A stretch of DNA of 60,213 bases, from the NCBI RefSeq assembly GCF_001434785.1, contig NZ_AZDT01000030.1, positions 1 through 60,213 of the forward strand. Reading direction: 5' to 3'. A program made the position numbers and the translations under genes. A model generated the notes under the pieces. It did no database searches and had not been told where the DNA came from. It was given only the letters and a program-made list of their open reading frames with translations. Shown here piece by piece: positions 17,891-25,907 of this stretch. This DNA comes from Levilactobacillus namurensis DSM 19117 (lineage in GTDB: Bacteria > Bacillota > Bacilli > Lactobacillales > Lactobacillaceae). How positions within the stretch are numbered: the first letter of the stretch is position 1; the number at the start of each line of letters is the position of its first letter.

Positions 17891-17930
17891 AAACAGCCCC
17901 TGGAAGATCACCATCTTCCGGGGGCTGTTT
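17891..17930. terminator. Bidirectional terminator between convergent genes
   Basis: AAACAGCCCC and GGGGCTGTTT with inner GGAAGAT/ATCTTCC form a long stem around a four-base loop, serving the half-transporter gene and the MalY-type gene. Confidence 0.85.
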
Positions 17931-17938
17931 GGGAGTCA

Positions 17939-19108
17939 TTAAGCCTGTTTTTCGAATTGGTGAACGCCATCGGCCAGGCGGTTCAGCCCGTCTTGCAGCC
18001 GTTCTGCGGGGCAAGCTACGTTGATGCGGATGAAGTCGTGACCGTCACCGCCGTAAACGGCCCCGGCAGTGATGAAGAGTCCGGTCTTTGCCCGGATAAA
18101 GTCCGCTAGCGCGGTGGTGTCGGAAGTGACGTGGCGGCAGTCGATCCAGACCAGGTAAGTGGCGTGACCTTCAATGACCTGGAGTTCGGGCAGCTGGGCG
18201 GCGATGAACTGGGTCAGGGTCTGCTTGTTGGCCGTGACCTGCGCGTTCATGGCGTGTACCCAGTCGGAACCGGTGGTGTACGCGGCGATCACGCCGGGGA
18301 TGGCGAATGAGTTGGGTTCAGCTAACTCGTCGGTGTTGATGCCCCGGTCGACTACGTTACGCAAGGCCTCGTTAGGGACAATGACCGTCGCCGCGTGCAG
18401 GGCGGCCACGTTAAAGGTCTTGCTGGTCGAGACACAGGTGATGCTGTTTTGGGCGTTAACATCGTTGACGGAAGCGAACGGCGTGTAGGGGTGACCGGCG
18501 TCGGTGATGTCGCCGTGAATCTCGTCGGACAGAACGGTCACGTGGTGCTTAGCGGCTAATGCGCCGATCTGTGCCAGTTCGTCGGCCGTCCAAACCTTAC
18601 CCACGGGATTGTGGGGGTTGCAGAGAATCATCATGGTGGTCAGGGGGTCTGCCAGCTTGGCGTCTAAGTCGTCCCAGTCGATGGCGTATTGGCCGTCGTG
18701 GTCGACTAGGTCGCTGGAAAGGACGTGCCGACCGTTATTGACGATAGAATTGTAGAAGATGTTGTAAACGGGGGCTTGGACTAAGACGTTGTCGCCCACG
18801 TTGCTGACGCGTCGAACCGCTGACGAGATGGTCGGGACGACCCCGGTCACGAAGCGCATCCACGCCGTGTTGGGCGCCCAGTTATGTTCCGTGGCGTACC
18901 AGTGTTGGACGGCTTCGAAGTAGGCTTCGGGAACTTCCTCGTAGCCGAAGATACCGCTAGCGGCTTTGTCCTGGAACGCTTTGATGATTCCGGGAGCCGT
19001 GCGGAAGTCCATGTCGGCGACCCACATGGGCAGTTCGTTATCCTTCACGTCCCACTTAACGGAGTTGGTGTGCCGACGGTCAATCATTTCTGAAAAGTTA
19101 TTTGCCAT
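17939..19108 (-). CDS. MalY/PatB-type PLP-dependent cystathionine beta-lyase
   Basis: A 389-residue pyridoxal-phosphate enzyme of aminotransferase fold type I. The lysine that binds the cofactor lies in STSKTFNVAAL, preceded by the DEIHGD motif with its Asp. LCNPHNPVGKVW is the typical PatB/MalY stretch. It should release homocysteine, pyruvate and ammonia from cystathionine, or act on related C-S substrates. The start at 19108 follows AGGAGG; a longer frame upstream has none. It overlaps the end of the DUF3737 gene by 11 bases, so both form an operon and the broken upstream frame may lower its translation. Confidence 0.88.
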   Translation of the reverse strand: MANNFSEMIDRRHTNSVKWDVKDNELPMWVADMDFRTAPGIIKAFQDKAASGIFGYEEVPEAYFEAVQHWYATEHNWAPNTAWMRFVTGVVPTISSAVRRVSNVGDNVLVQAPVYNIFYNSIVNNGRHVLSSDLVDHDGQYAIDWDDLDAKLADPLTTMMILCNPHNPVGKVWTADELAQIGALAAKHHVTVLSDEIHGDITDAGHPYTPFASVNDVNAQNSITCVSTSKTFNVAALHAATVIVPNEALRNVVDRGINTDELAEPNSFAIPGVIAAYTTGSDWVHAMNAQVTANKQTLTQFIAAQLPELQVIEGHATYLVWIDCRHVTSDTTALADFIRAKTGLFITAGAVYGGDGHDFIRINVACPAERLQDGLNRLADGVHQFEKQA

Positions 19109-19958
19109 GAGTTGTTTCCTCCTGAGTCGTAATCGTGGTTTGCTTAGGGTCAATGGCGGGGTCGTCAAAGATAATCTGGCCAATCTTAGGGGCGGTGATC
19201 TGGCCGTTGACCGGGTTCTTTACACTATCAATGCTGGTTTTAATTGTCGCATCAATGTCGGTGCAGTACTCGAACGACAGGTCGGTGTTGATCAGTGAAC
19301 AGTTGCGCATGGTCAGGTGATCGACGTAGCACAATCCCTGGTCGCTTTCGAGCCAACAGTCGATAAAGGTGATGTTCTTGGCGTTCCAGGCCAGGTACTC
19401 CCCGATGATGGTCGAGTTGTAGATGGTGACGTTCTCGCAGTTCCAGAACGCGTCGTGGGTGATGAACGTGGAGTCGTGGACTTCGATGTTCTTCCCACCG
19501 TCGAAGACGTAATTCCCGGTGACCTTGAGGTTGTGGGCCACCACGTTATTGGTGTTCATCCCGAAGTAATCGCCATTGACCGTTACGTGGTCGAGTTGGA
19601 CGTCGTCGCACCACCAGAGGGTCTCCCCGGCGTCCGAGAAGTCCACGTTCTTCAACCGGAGCTGCTGGGCGTGCCGGAAGGTCTTGGTGGCCCGTACCGT
19701 GGTGTTGGTCATGGTCATGTCTTGAGTGTACCAGATACCGGCGTGGGCGTCGGGTTGCCAAGTTGTGTGATTCAATTTGGCGTGGTGGGTGTACTACAGG
19801 GGGTACTTCCATTTAAAAATCGTGTGGTCGATGGCAACGTTTTGACTGTGTTTGAGCGGGGATTCCCCGTCGACAAACGTACTATTGGTGATGTGGAGGT
19901 CGCGCCCCTGAAAGAGGGCCCGTTCTCCAGTTAGAACTTGTTGATTAATTTCCTTCAA
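19098..19958 (-). pseudogene. DUF3737 family protein gene interrupted by an in-frame TAG
   Basis: The frame runs from a TTG start at 19958 (after AAGGGAG) to 19098, 287 codons, with one stop (TAG, 19794-19796). The first part ends HTIFKWKYPL, and after the stop the same frame continues with the rest of DUF3737, including DAHAGIWYT and AGETLWWC. In homologues the blocked position is tryptophan, so a single TGG to TAG change explains it. DUF3737 proteins are right-handed beta-helix, pectate-lyase-like, of unknown function. Re-initiation at the ATG at 19775 could make the C-terminal 225 residues. A sequencing error or a real nonsense mutation are both possible. Confidence 0.8.
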
Positions 19959-20025
19959 ATTTCTCGACTCCCTTTGTCTGGTAAAAACGTTTAAAACGTC
20001 TAAAACGTCAACGGTGGTAAGCATC

Positions 20026-20148
20026 CGCCTTACCGGGCGCCCAGCTGGTTAAGGCCATCCGGTCCAGCCAGCCGATTGGCAGGGCCGTGACGCCAGTGGG
20101 CACGACTTTAAGCCGCGCAAAGCCCGCCCGTCTTAAAGCTCGGCCTTA
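20026..20148 (-). repeat. Three-stem intergenic repeat, copy 3 (truncated, rearranged)
   Basis: Begins with CGCCTTACCGGGCGCCCAG and keeps GTGGGCAC and a paired P3 (GCTTTAAG with CTTAAAGT when read on the minus strand). The closing-stem region is altered by about 40 bases, and P2 plus the left arm are missing. It ends at the stop codon of the neighbouring gene; GGCTAAGGCCGA at the junction also occurs in copy 8, so the repeat probably supplies the stop. Confidence 0.75.
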
Positions 20149-22101
20149 GCCTAAGGCCACAAAACGGAGATATTGGTGCGGGTACTGCCGCAATGCGTGG
20201 GGCAATAACGGGTAGTCCGCCGGCGCCGTGACCACAGCTAGCGGTTGCCTGCCCGAATTGGTCACCCGGAGTTGGTAAGTCCCGGCGGGTTGATCGGGGA
20301 GCTTCACGTTGGCCAGGGAGATCTGTTTTGCTGAACGCCAGATAAGCTTGCCTTGGCGAGTCTCGAGGGTCAGTTGCCCCCGGGTCCCCCGGTTAGGGTC
20401 CACTACCAAGCGGTTGAACGTGACCGGAGCGGTGAAGGGTTGCGTCAGGTGCTGGCCCGCGCGTAGCCGAATCCGGTGGTCTTGGTAGTACCGGCCCTCG
20501 TTTTGACTGACCGCATCGACCAATTGCGTGACGGGGCGCGTGTGCACCACACCGCCCCAAGTCAGTGCGCCAACCATTAGGACGCTAAAGCTAGCGACCA
20601 GGGTTCGCGACCAGACTTGAGGACGACGGACGGAGTACCTTTCGGGGAGGCGAAAGCTGCTGGCGGCCCCCGCTAATAGGAGGGGCAAGAGTGGCAGGGC
20701 GTAGCGTTCCTCGGTTTCCCAGAAGATCACGTGAAAGGCGGTCAGCCCCAAAGCGAAGAGCCCCCCGACCCAGAAACCGGCGGAGAAGTGACGCCGGCGC
20801 CATTGGGCCCAGCCCCAGCAAAGGTTGATCAGGAGCAAGCCGCAGTAAGCCGCCTGGGTCAGGTTGGCCAACAGCCATTCGCAGACGGGTTGGTGCCGGC
20901 GGTAGGCTGTGGGTAAGCGGTCAAAGGCCGAGTTGACCTGAAAGCTATCGAAGGTTCCGGTGGCCAAGAAGAGCTGGGCCTTACGGAAAAGGTGGACGGC
21001 CACGCCGCTGGGACCTAGCTGGTCGAAGTCTCGGGTCAGATGTTCCTGAGCCAGCGTGGTCTTGGCTTGCGCCGTCGGGGCCGCAATTACCGTGTCGGCA
21101 TCTTGCTTATTGTAATCACCGTGGTAGGCGGGATTCCAGCTCATCGCGATCCAGCTGAGGGCTGGCAAGGCTTGGTTAGGGTCGGTTTGGTAGCCGGCAG
21201 TCGTCTGGGTCCACCGGTTGGCGCCCAATCCGCCCGCAAAGCACAGCGCAATCAGGAGGGTCACGCCCAACTTTCCCCAGCCGACCCGGGGTAAGTGATT
21301 GGGGAGTAGCCACAGACCCAGTAACACGGCGATGGTGAGCACGATGAAGTTTGCCTTGAAGAGGTAGCTGACGGCCAGAAGCAGGCCTAAGACCAGTCCC
21401 CGTCCCAGTCCTTGACGCCAGGTGACGGCCCGGCGGAACCGGAAGAGGGCGACTAGGACCAGATACACGGCGGGTAGGACCACGGTGTCGCTATAGGTGT
21501 TGAGCGCGTAGGCGTAGAGCGGCACGCTGGTCGTGACCAGAATCAAGAACAGGTTGGCTCGTAATGGGGCGACCTGGCGGCGAAGGTGGTGGGCCATCAC
21601 CGCGATGCCCGTATCGAGCCAGGCGAACTGGACCAGGTTGAGCCAGACCCCCGAATCGCCACCGGTGATCCAGCGCCCCAGCTTGAGGACCCCCGCTAAT
21701 AAGAGGGTGAGGGGCACATTGTTGGGATAGGTGTAAAAGTAGGCGTTCCACTGGTGGTCGCCGTTGAGTAACGCGACGGCTTGCTGGTGCACGAAGTACA
21801 AGTCGGCCCGGGGCGCGGCGACCCAGTGATAGGCAATGATCAGTTGTCCCGTTACTAGGACGGCCCATAGCCCCCAGCCAATCCACCGGTGGGTGCGGGG
21901 GGCGCAGCGGTGCAGGTACCAGTAGGCGATGCCCAAGAGTCCCAGATAGATTAAACTAGTTAGCCCCACCAGTAATGGGGACCACCAATGGCGGTCAGCG
22001 CGATAAGCCACGGGGCATATCAGGGCTAGTAGTCCAGTGATTGCCAGGAGGCCAGTGATCAACAGACCGCCACTGGTGCGTAATTTTTGACGAAGCGACA
22101 T
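20146..22101 (-). CDS. Membrane glycosyltransferase, GT-C type
   Basis: A 651-residue protein with about twelve hydrophobic segments and a soluble C-terminal domain of roughly 130 residues. Near residue 99 APRADLYFVH provides the aspartate expected in the first extracellular loop of GT-C enzymes, which use lipid-linked sugars. It starts 12 bases after the GT2 gene and is translated from GAGGAG. Together the pair fits the model in which GT2 loads a sugar on undecaprenyl phosphate and the GT-C enzyme transfers it to a wall polymer or protein outside the cell. The target is unknown. Its stop codon lies at the edge of a repeat copy. Confidence 0.78.
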   Translation of the reverse strand: MSLRQKLRTSGGLLITGLLAITGLLALICPVAYRADRHWWSPLLVGLTSLIYLGLLGIAYWYLHRCAPRTHRWIGWGLWAVLVTGQLIIAYHWVAAPRADLYFVHQQAVALLNGDHQWNAYFYTYPNNVPLTLLLAGVLKLGRWITGGDSGVWLNLVQFAWLDTGIAVMAHHLRRQVAPLRANLFLILVTTSVPLYAYALNTYSDTVVLPAVYLVLVALFRFRRAVTWRQGLGRGLVLGLLLAVSYLFKANFIVLTIAVLLGLWLLPNHLPRVGWGKLGVTLLIALCFAGGLGANRWTQTTAGYQTDPNQALPALSWIAMSWNPAYHGDYNKQDADTVIAAPTAQAKTTLAQEHLTRDFDQLGPSGVAVHLFRKAQLFLATGTFDSFQVNSAFDRLPTAYRRHQPVCEWLLANLTQAAYCGLLLINLCWGWAQWRRRHFSAGFWVGGLFALGLTAFHVIFWETEERYALPLLPLLLAGAASSFRLPERYSVRRPQVWSRTLVASFSVLMVGALTWGGVVHTRPVTQLVDAVSQNEGRYYQDHRIRLRAGQHLTQPFTAPVTFNRLVVDPNRGTRGQLTLETRQGKLIWRSAKQISLANVKLPDQPAGTYQLRVTNSGRQPLAVVTAPADYPLLPHALRQYPHQYLRFVALG

Positions 22102-22113
22102 AGAACGACTCCT

Positions 22114-23127
22114 CTATGAGGGTTGGTGCTGGAACCGCGTCCCCTCAGTGATTTTTTGGGCGAACTCGTTGGAGTAGGTATCGGTCTCGACGATGAAGGC
22201 GGGACGGTGCTTACTCTGAGCGAAAGTCCGGCCAACGTATTCCCCAATGATGCCTAGCGCCATCAGTTGAAGACCGCCAAGTAGCCACAAGGAAGCCATG
22301 ATGGGGCCGACGCCAGCGGTCGTAATCCCGCGTAACGCATCGATTCCTAACCAGCCGAACGCCACTAAGGCGGCCAGGCAGACCAGACTGCCTACTCCCA
22401 TAATCGCGCGAATTGGCACTAATGAGAAGGAAAAGATCCCGTTTAAGGCTAATTTGAGCATCTTACTGAACGGATACTTGGAGACGCCAGCCGTTCGGGG
22501 ACGCCGCTTATAGTACAGCTTGGTGGACGGGAAGCCCAGTTGTGGCACGATACCGCGAATGAATGGGTCCGTTTCGTGGTAGCGTAGTAAGGCGGTCAAC
22601 GCACAACGGGTCATCATCCGGTAATCCGCGTGGTTGGGAATCAGGTGCACGCCAATCTTATTCATTAACCAGTAGAAGCGCTGAGCCGTGGTGCGCTTGA
22701 ACCAGGTGTCGCTGGAGCGGTCGTTGCGGACACCGTAGACGATGTCGAACCCGTCGGCGGCTTGTTGGACCATGGTCGGAATCAAGTACGGGTTGTCCTG
22801 TAGGTCGGCATCAATCGTGATCGTGAGGTCCGAGTAGGGCGCGGCGGTCCGGAGACCGGCCATCAGGGCGACCTCTTGGCCGTAGTTTCGACTGAACTTT
22901 AAGCCGGTGAACAGTGCATTTTGGGCCTGAAGGGTTTGAACGGTCTCCCAGGTCTGGTCGTGACTGCCATCGTCGACGAACAGAATCTTACTGTCGGTCG
23001 TGACTTGTTGACCGGCAATCAGTTTGGTTAAAATCTCACCCAGGGTTTTTGCACTGGATGGTAGAACAGCTTCTTCGTTATAGCAAGGCACCACGATAGT
23101 TAACCGTGGTAGTTTTTTGGTCATCAT
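22114..23127 (-). CDS. Polyprenyl-phosphate glycosyltransferase, GtrB-like GT2
   Basis: A 337-residue family 2 glycosyltransferase. The N-terminal catalytic domain has VPCYNEE, FVDDGSHD and the metal-binding IDADLQD; FSRNYGQE is typical of the GtrB/dolichol-phosphate mannose synthase branch. Two C-terminal membrane segments (about 235-300) anchor it. It should transfer a hexose from a nucleotide sugar to undecaprenyl phosphate. Two adjacent ATG codons follow GGGAGG, and either may be used. It forms an operon with the GT-C gene downstream. Confidence 0.88.
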   Translation of the reverse strand: MMTKKLPRLTIVVPCYNEEAVLPSSAKTLGEILTKLIAGQQVTTDSKILFVDDGSHDQTWETVQTLQAQNALFTGLKFSRNYGQEVALMAGLRTAAPYSDLTITIDADLQDNPYLIPTMVQQAADGFDIVYGVRNDRSSDTWFKRTTAQRFYWLMNKIGVHLIPNHADYRMMTRCALTALLRYHETDPFIRGIVPQLGFPSTKLYYKRRPRTAGVSKYPFSKMLKLALNGIFSFSLVPIRAIMGVGSLVCLAALVAFGWLGIDALRGITTAGVGPIMASLWLLGGLQLMALGIIGEYVGRTFAQSKHRPAFIVETDTYSNEFAQKITEGTRFQHQPS

Positions 23128-23299
23128 AGAACTTCCTCCCCAAAGTAAACCATGCGCGCTGGCTAGTTCCCCCGCCAGCCAAACGTCTTTCCTTAGGATA
23201 GTGCCAAACGGGTGGTAGGGGACTAAAAAACACTCGCAAGCGGGGGCATGATACGGGGAACTAACTTTGCGACTGAATCACTGGGGTGGGGCTGGGGTA
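23128..23299. other. Spacer upstream of the glycosyltransferase operon
   Basis: Holds the minus-strand promoter region of the glycosyltransferase operon, for which I could not fix boxes. Repeat copy 4 follows, then sequence leading to the lysozyme promoter. No coding frame is seen. Confidence 0.35.
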
Positions 23300-23419
23300 A
23301 CTTGGCCTCCAAGCGCGGTCTTCAGGATTGACCTGAGGGTAAGCTAACCCCAAGGGACGCCACTGAGCCGCTTCAGGTCCCACCTCACGGCCAAATTGAG
23401 CGTCCCCACCTGACGCTTG
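23300..23419 (-). repeat. Three-stem intergenic repeat, copy 4 (truncated)
   Basis: Matches the left two thirds of copy 2 in reverse orientation: CACTGAGCCGCTTCAGG, then CACCTCACGGCCAAATTGA at the left end. The right end with CGCCTTACCGG is missing. P2 and P3 remnants (TAAGCTAACCCCAA, GGTCTTCA) are degraded. Confidence 0.65.
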
Positions 23420-23531
23420 AACTCGGAAATGTTAACAGGTGGCTCACAAAATAGCTTTGCGGCAAAGGGATTGGGGGCGAGTATGATTGGCCGACTTATC
23501 AGTTTAACGAATAACTAATGTTATAAAAACT

Positions 23532-23596
23532 TTTAACTAATGGTAACCGAATTGAAACCTTCCTGTCACCTAAGCGGGGTGTTTTGGACCTACAGT
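23532..23596 (+). promoter_or_regulatory. Lysozyme cassette 1 promoter with TAAC direct repeat
   Basis: TTTAAC-N4-GGTAAC (23532-23547) followed by CGAATTG, then TACAGT as -10 at 23591, exactly 49 bases after GGTAAC. No good -35 box is present. The same motif and spacing occur before cassette 2. Confidence 0.6.
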
Positions 23597-23661
23597 AGGA
23601 CCTGAGGTGTTATCGCGAGAAACGTGATGCCCTTATCGGCAGGGAGAGGGGAGTTTTAACC

Positions 23662-24858
23662 ATGTTTAAAAATCATCATCGCTTCGGTCACCGGGTAGTT
23701 CAAACGGCGGCCATGGTTGGTGCACTAGCGGGGTTGGCTTGGGGAAGCCAGACCGTGGCCCACGCCAGTACATTAGCCGTTCCAGATATTTCTGAATGGC
23801 AGGGCCGACTGTCGGCCGGCGAAGTTGCCGGTCTTAAGAATCAAGTTTCCTTTGTGATCAACCGGCGGCAATATGGTGCCGGCTACCAAGACCTGTATGC
23901 CACCAATAATACGAACCTATACGTTCGTTATGGCGTTCCGTTTGGCGAATACGACTACGCGCGGTTTCACGATGCCGCGAGCGCTCGGCAGGAAGCCCAG
24001 GACTTCTATGCGCGGTCGAATAAGCACGCCAACTTTTACGTCTTGGACTTTGAGGAGAACGACGTGACGTCCGGGTCCACCAACGCCGCCGTTCGGGCTT
24101 GGGCGGATGAGATGCGGTCGTTGACGACCAAGCACTTAGTCTTTTATTCCTATCAATCATTCGCCACGACCTACGCCAACAGCGCACGCCAAGCGTTCGA
24201 TGCCCAATGGATCGCCAACTACTCGTCAACGCCAACGATTCCGTTTGCCCTCTGGCAGTACACGGATCATAACTACCTATCCGCGCTGGGGCAGTATACG
24301 GATAACAGTCGGGTCGCAACCAGCGTTCACCCGGTTTCGTGGTGGGCGGATAGTGCGGCACTGGCCTTGACGCACGCACCAGCCACCTCCAGTGTGACCA
24401 CGCCGCCGGCTAACACGAACGTGAACCCCACGGTCGCGGCCCCGAGCACCAGTGGTACCGGCGCAACCTTTACCGGCTACCCAGTTGGGGCGTACGCGGA
24501 GCTGCATAAGCACGCGACCCGCTACACGGATGGCAAGGCCATCCCCGTATCCCGGCGCCAACGGCTCTACAAGATCACTAAGGTTTCCGGGCAGAAGCTC
24601 TACCTCAAGACCCTGCATCACTGGGTCTGGGCGCGGGACGTGACCGGCTACTGGGGTGGCAGTCACCAGAGCTTCAAGTTGACCCATAAGCTGAACCTGT
24701 ACCGCAACGCTAGCCTGACCCGTCGGACGGGTGGGTATTACGTGGCCGGCGATACGGTGCACGGAAGCCTGGTTAAATCACCGAATGGACGTGCTTACCG
24801 GATCAAGACTAAGTTGGGTTACTTGACGGCGAACGTCCGGTATTCGAATTTGGCATAA
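23662..24858 (+). CDS. Secreted GH25 lysozyme (cassette 1)
   Basis: A 398-residue exported muramidase. Residues 1-36 are a long signal peptide ending AHAS. The GH25 domain covers about 38-235, with Asp42 in PDISEWQG, Asp129 and Glu131 in DFEEND, and WQYTDHNY near the end. A serine/threonine/alanine linker (about 238-272) joins a C-terminal wall-binding-like region of about 125 residues resembling DUF5776/SLAP domains (KLNLYRNASL, AYRIKTKLGYL). It should hydrolyse peptidoglycan at the cell surface. GGGAGAGGGGAG precedes the ATG. It is followed by a small secreted protein and repeated as a diverged cassette at 25908. Confidence 0.9.
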   Translation: MFKNHHRFGHRVVQTAAMVGALAGLAWGSQTVAHASTLAVPDISEWQGRLSAGEVAGLKNQVSFVINRRQYGAGYQDLYATNNTNLYVRYGVPFGEYDYARFHDAASARQEAQDFYARSNKHANFYVLDFEENDVTSGSTNAAVRAWADEMRSLTTKHLVFYSYQSFATTYANSARQAFDAQWIANYSSTPTIPFALWQYTDHNYLSALGQYTDNSRVATSVHPVSWWADSAALALTHAPATSSVTTPPANTNVNPTVAAPSTSGTGATFTGYPVGAYAELHKHATRYTDGKAIPVSRRQRLYKITKVSGQKLYLKTLHHWVWARDVTGYWGGSHQSFKLTHKLNLYRNASLTRRTGGYYVAGDTVHGSLVKSPNGRAYRIKTKLGYLTANVRYSNLA

Positions 24859-24888
24859 CGGTCATGATGTGAATCGAGGGAAAAAATC

Positions 24889-25539
24889 ATGAAGAAGACA
24901 AAAAAGATGTTCGTGACCAGTGTCGCCGGTCTGGCGTTGGTGGCCACGTTAGGCTCGGGGACTCTGATGACCATGCACGCCGCTAACGACGTCAGTTCGG
25001 TCAGTCAAACGGCCGCGCCCACCACGGCAACGACGGCCGGGACTAAGTTGGCGGCAACTAGTGCGAGTGGCACGCGCCAGAATTACACCGTGCAGTATCA
25101 CGGGAATGGTCAGCACGCGACCTTCCAAAAGCGGACCTTAGGTAGTGCCGCCACCGCGGCCGACCAAGTCGACTATGTCGGCCGGGGCACCCAGGGCGCA
25201 ACGGTCGCTTTGAATGATCAGACGCATGCGGTGATGCAGGGGGTCATGGGCCACACCTACGTTCACTGGAACACGGGGAATTGGTCAGTGACCGCGATTA
25301 CGAGTAATGCGGACCAGAGTGGGACCCCCACGCAGTTCGCCAAGCAGGTCAATGCGCAGTTGAAGCAGGCCAAGTTACCGGATAACGCGACGACGGGGGC
25401 GGTGACGGTCTATAGCCAGACCACCGCGGCCAATACGCCGACCAGTACGGTCAAGTGGCAACAGGGTCATCAGCTCTATACTGTGAGTGGTCAGACGGCA
25501 AACAGCGCCGTTAAGTTGGCCCAAAATAGTGCGAAGTAG
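24889..25539 (+). CDS. Secreted protein of unknown function (cassette 1)
   Basis: A 216-residue exported protein. The signal peptide (1-31) ends near MHAA, followed by a Thr/Ala-rich stretch. The conserved core spans about 60-205 and includes VMQGVMGHTYVHWNTGNWSV and FAKQVNAQLKQAKLP. It has no cysteine and no motif I know. It lies 30 bases behind the lysozyme gene, and the same pairing is kept in cassette 2, so the two products probably act together, for example as a modulator of lysozyme action. That role is inference. Confidence 0.8.
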   Translation: MKKTKKMFVTSVAGLALVATLGSGTLMTMHAANDVSSVSQTAAPTTATTAGTKLAATSASGTRQNYTVQYHGNGQHATFQKRTLGSAATAADQVDYVGRGTQGATVALNDQTHAVMQGVMGHTYVHWNTGNWSVTAITSNADQSGTPTQFAKQVNAQLKQAKLPDNATTGAVTVYSQTTAANTPTSTVKWQQGHQLYTVSGQTANSAVKLAQNSAK

Positions 25540-25600
25540 CGGGACATGGCCCGCTTGTGACCGGTTTAAGTAATTGTTTGAAGCCTAATTTAATTAATCT

Positions 25601-25635
25601 GAGACGTCTCTGCATGCGACAGAGACGCCTTTTTT
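25601..25635 (+). terminator. Terminator of cassette 1
   Basis: ACGTCTCTG and CAGAGACG form the stem around a short loop, followed by T6. Confidence 0.85.
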
Positions 25636-25738
25636 GATAGAGAAGAAAATAGTGGTAACGGTTGATATGCCGGCATTTCAGCCGGATGAATTATCCGTCA
25701 ACTACTCAGTTGAGTGCCTGATTGGTGGTCAATCAAAC

Positions 25739-25803
25739 TGTAACTTGGGGTAACGGAATTGCAAACGGCTTGTTACGGGATGCACACCTAAGTTCGTTAC
25801 AGT
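25739..25803 (+). promoter_or_regulatory. Lysozyme cassette 2 promoter with TAAC direct repeat
   Basis: TGTAAC-N4-GGTAAC (25739-25754), then GGAATTG, then TACAGT at 25798, again 49 bases after GGTAAC. The sequence between the motifs has diverged from cassette 1 while the spacing is unchanged. Confidence 0.6.
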
Positions 25804-25907
25804 AGAAACCGTGATACCACGGAGGTGAAACGGCATACGGGTCACGAGACGTCGTGAATGGGCGTCTCCAGAATTCAAAATTAACCTTAGTAAGGAAGTG
25901 CCAAGAT

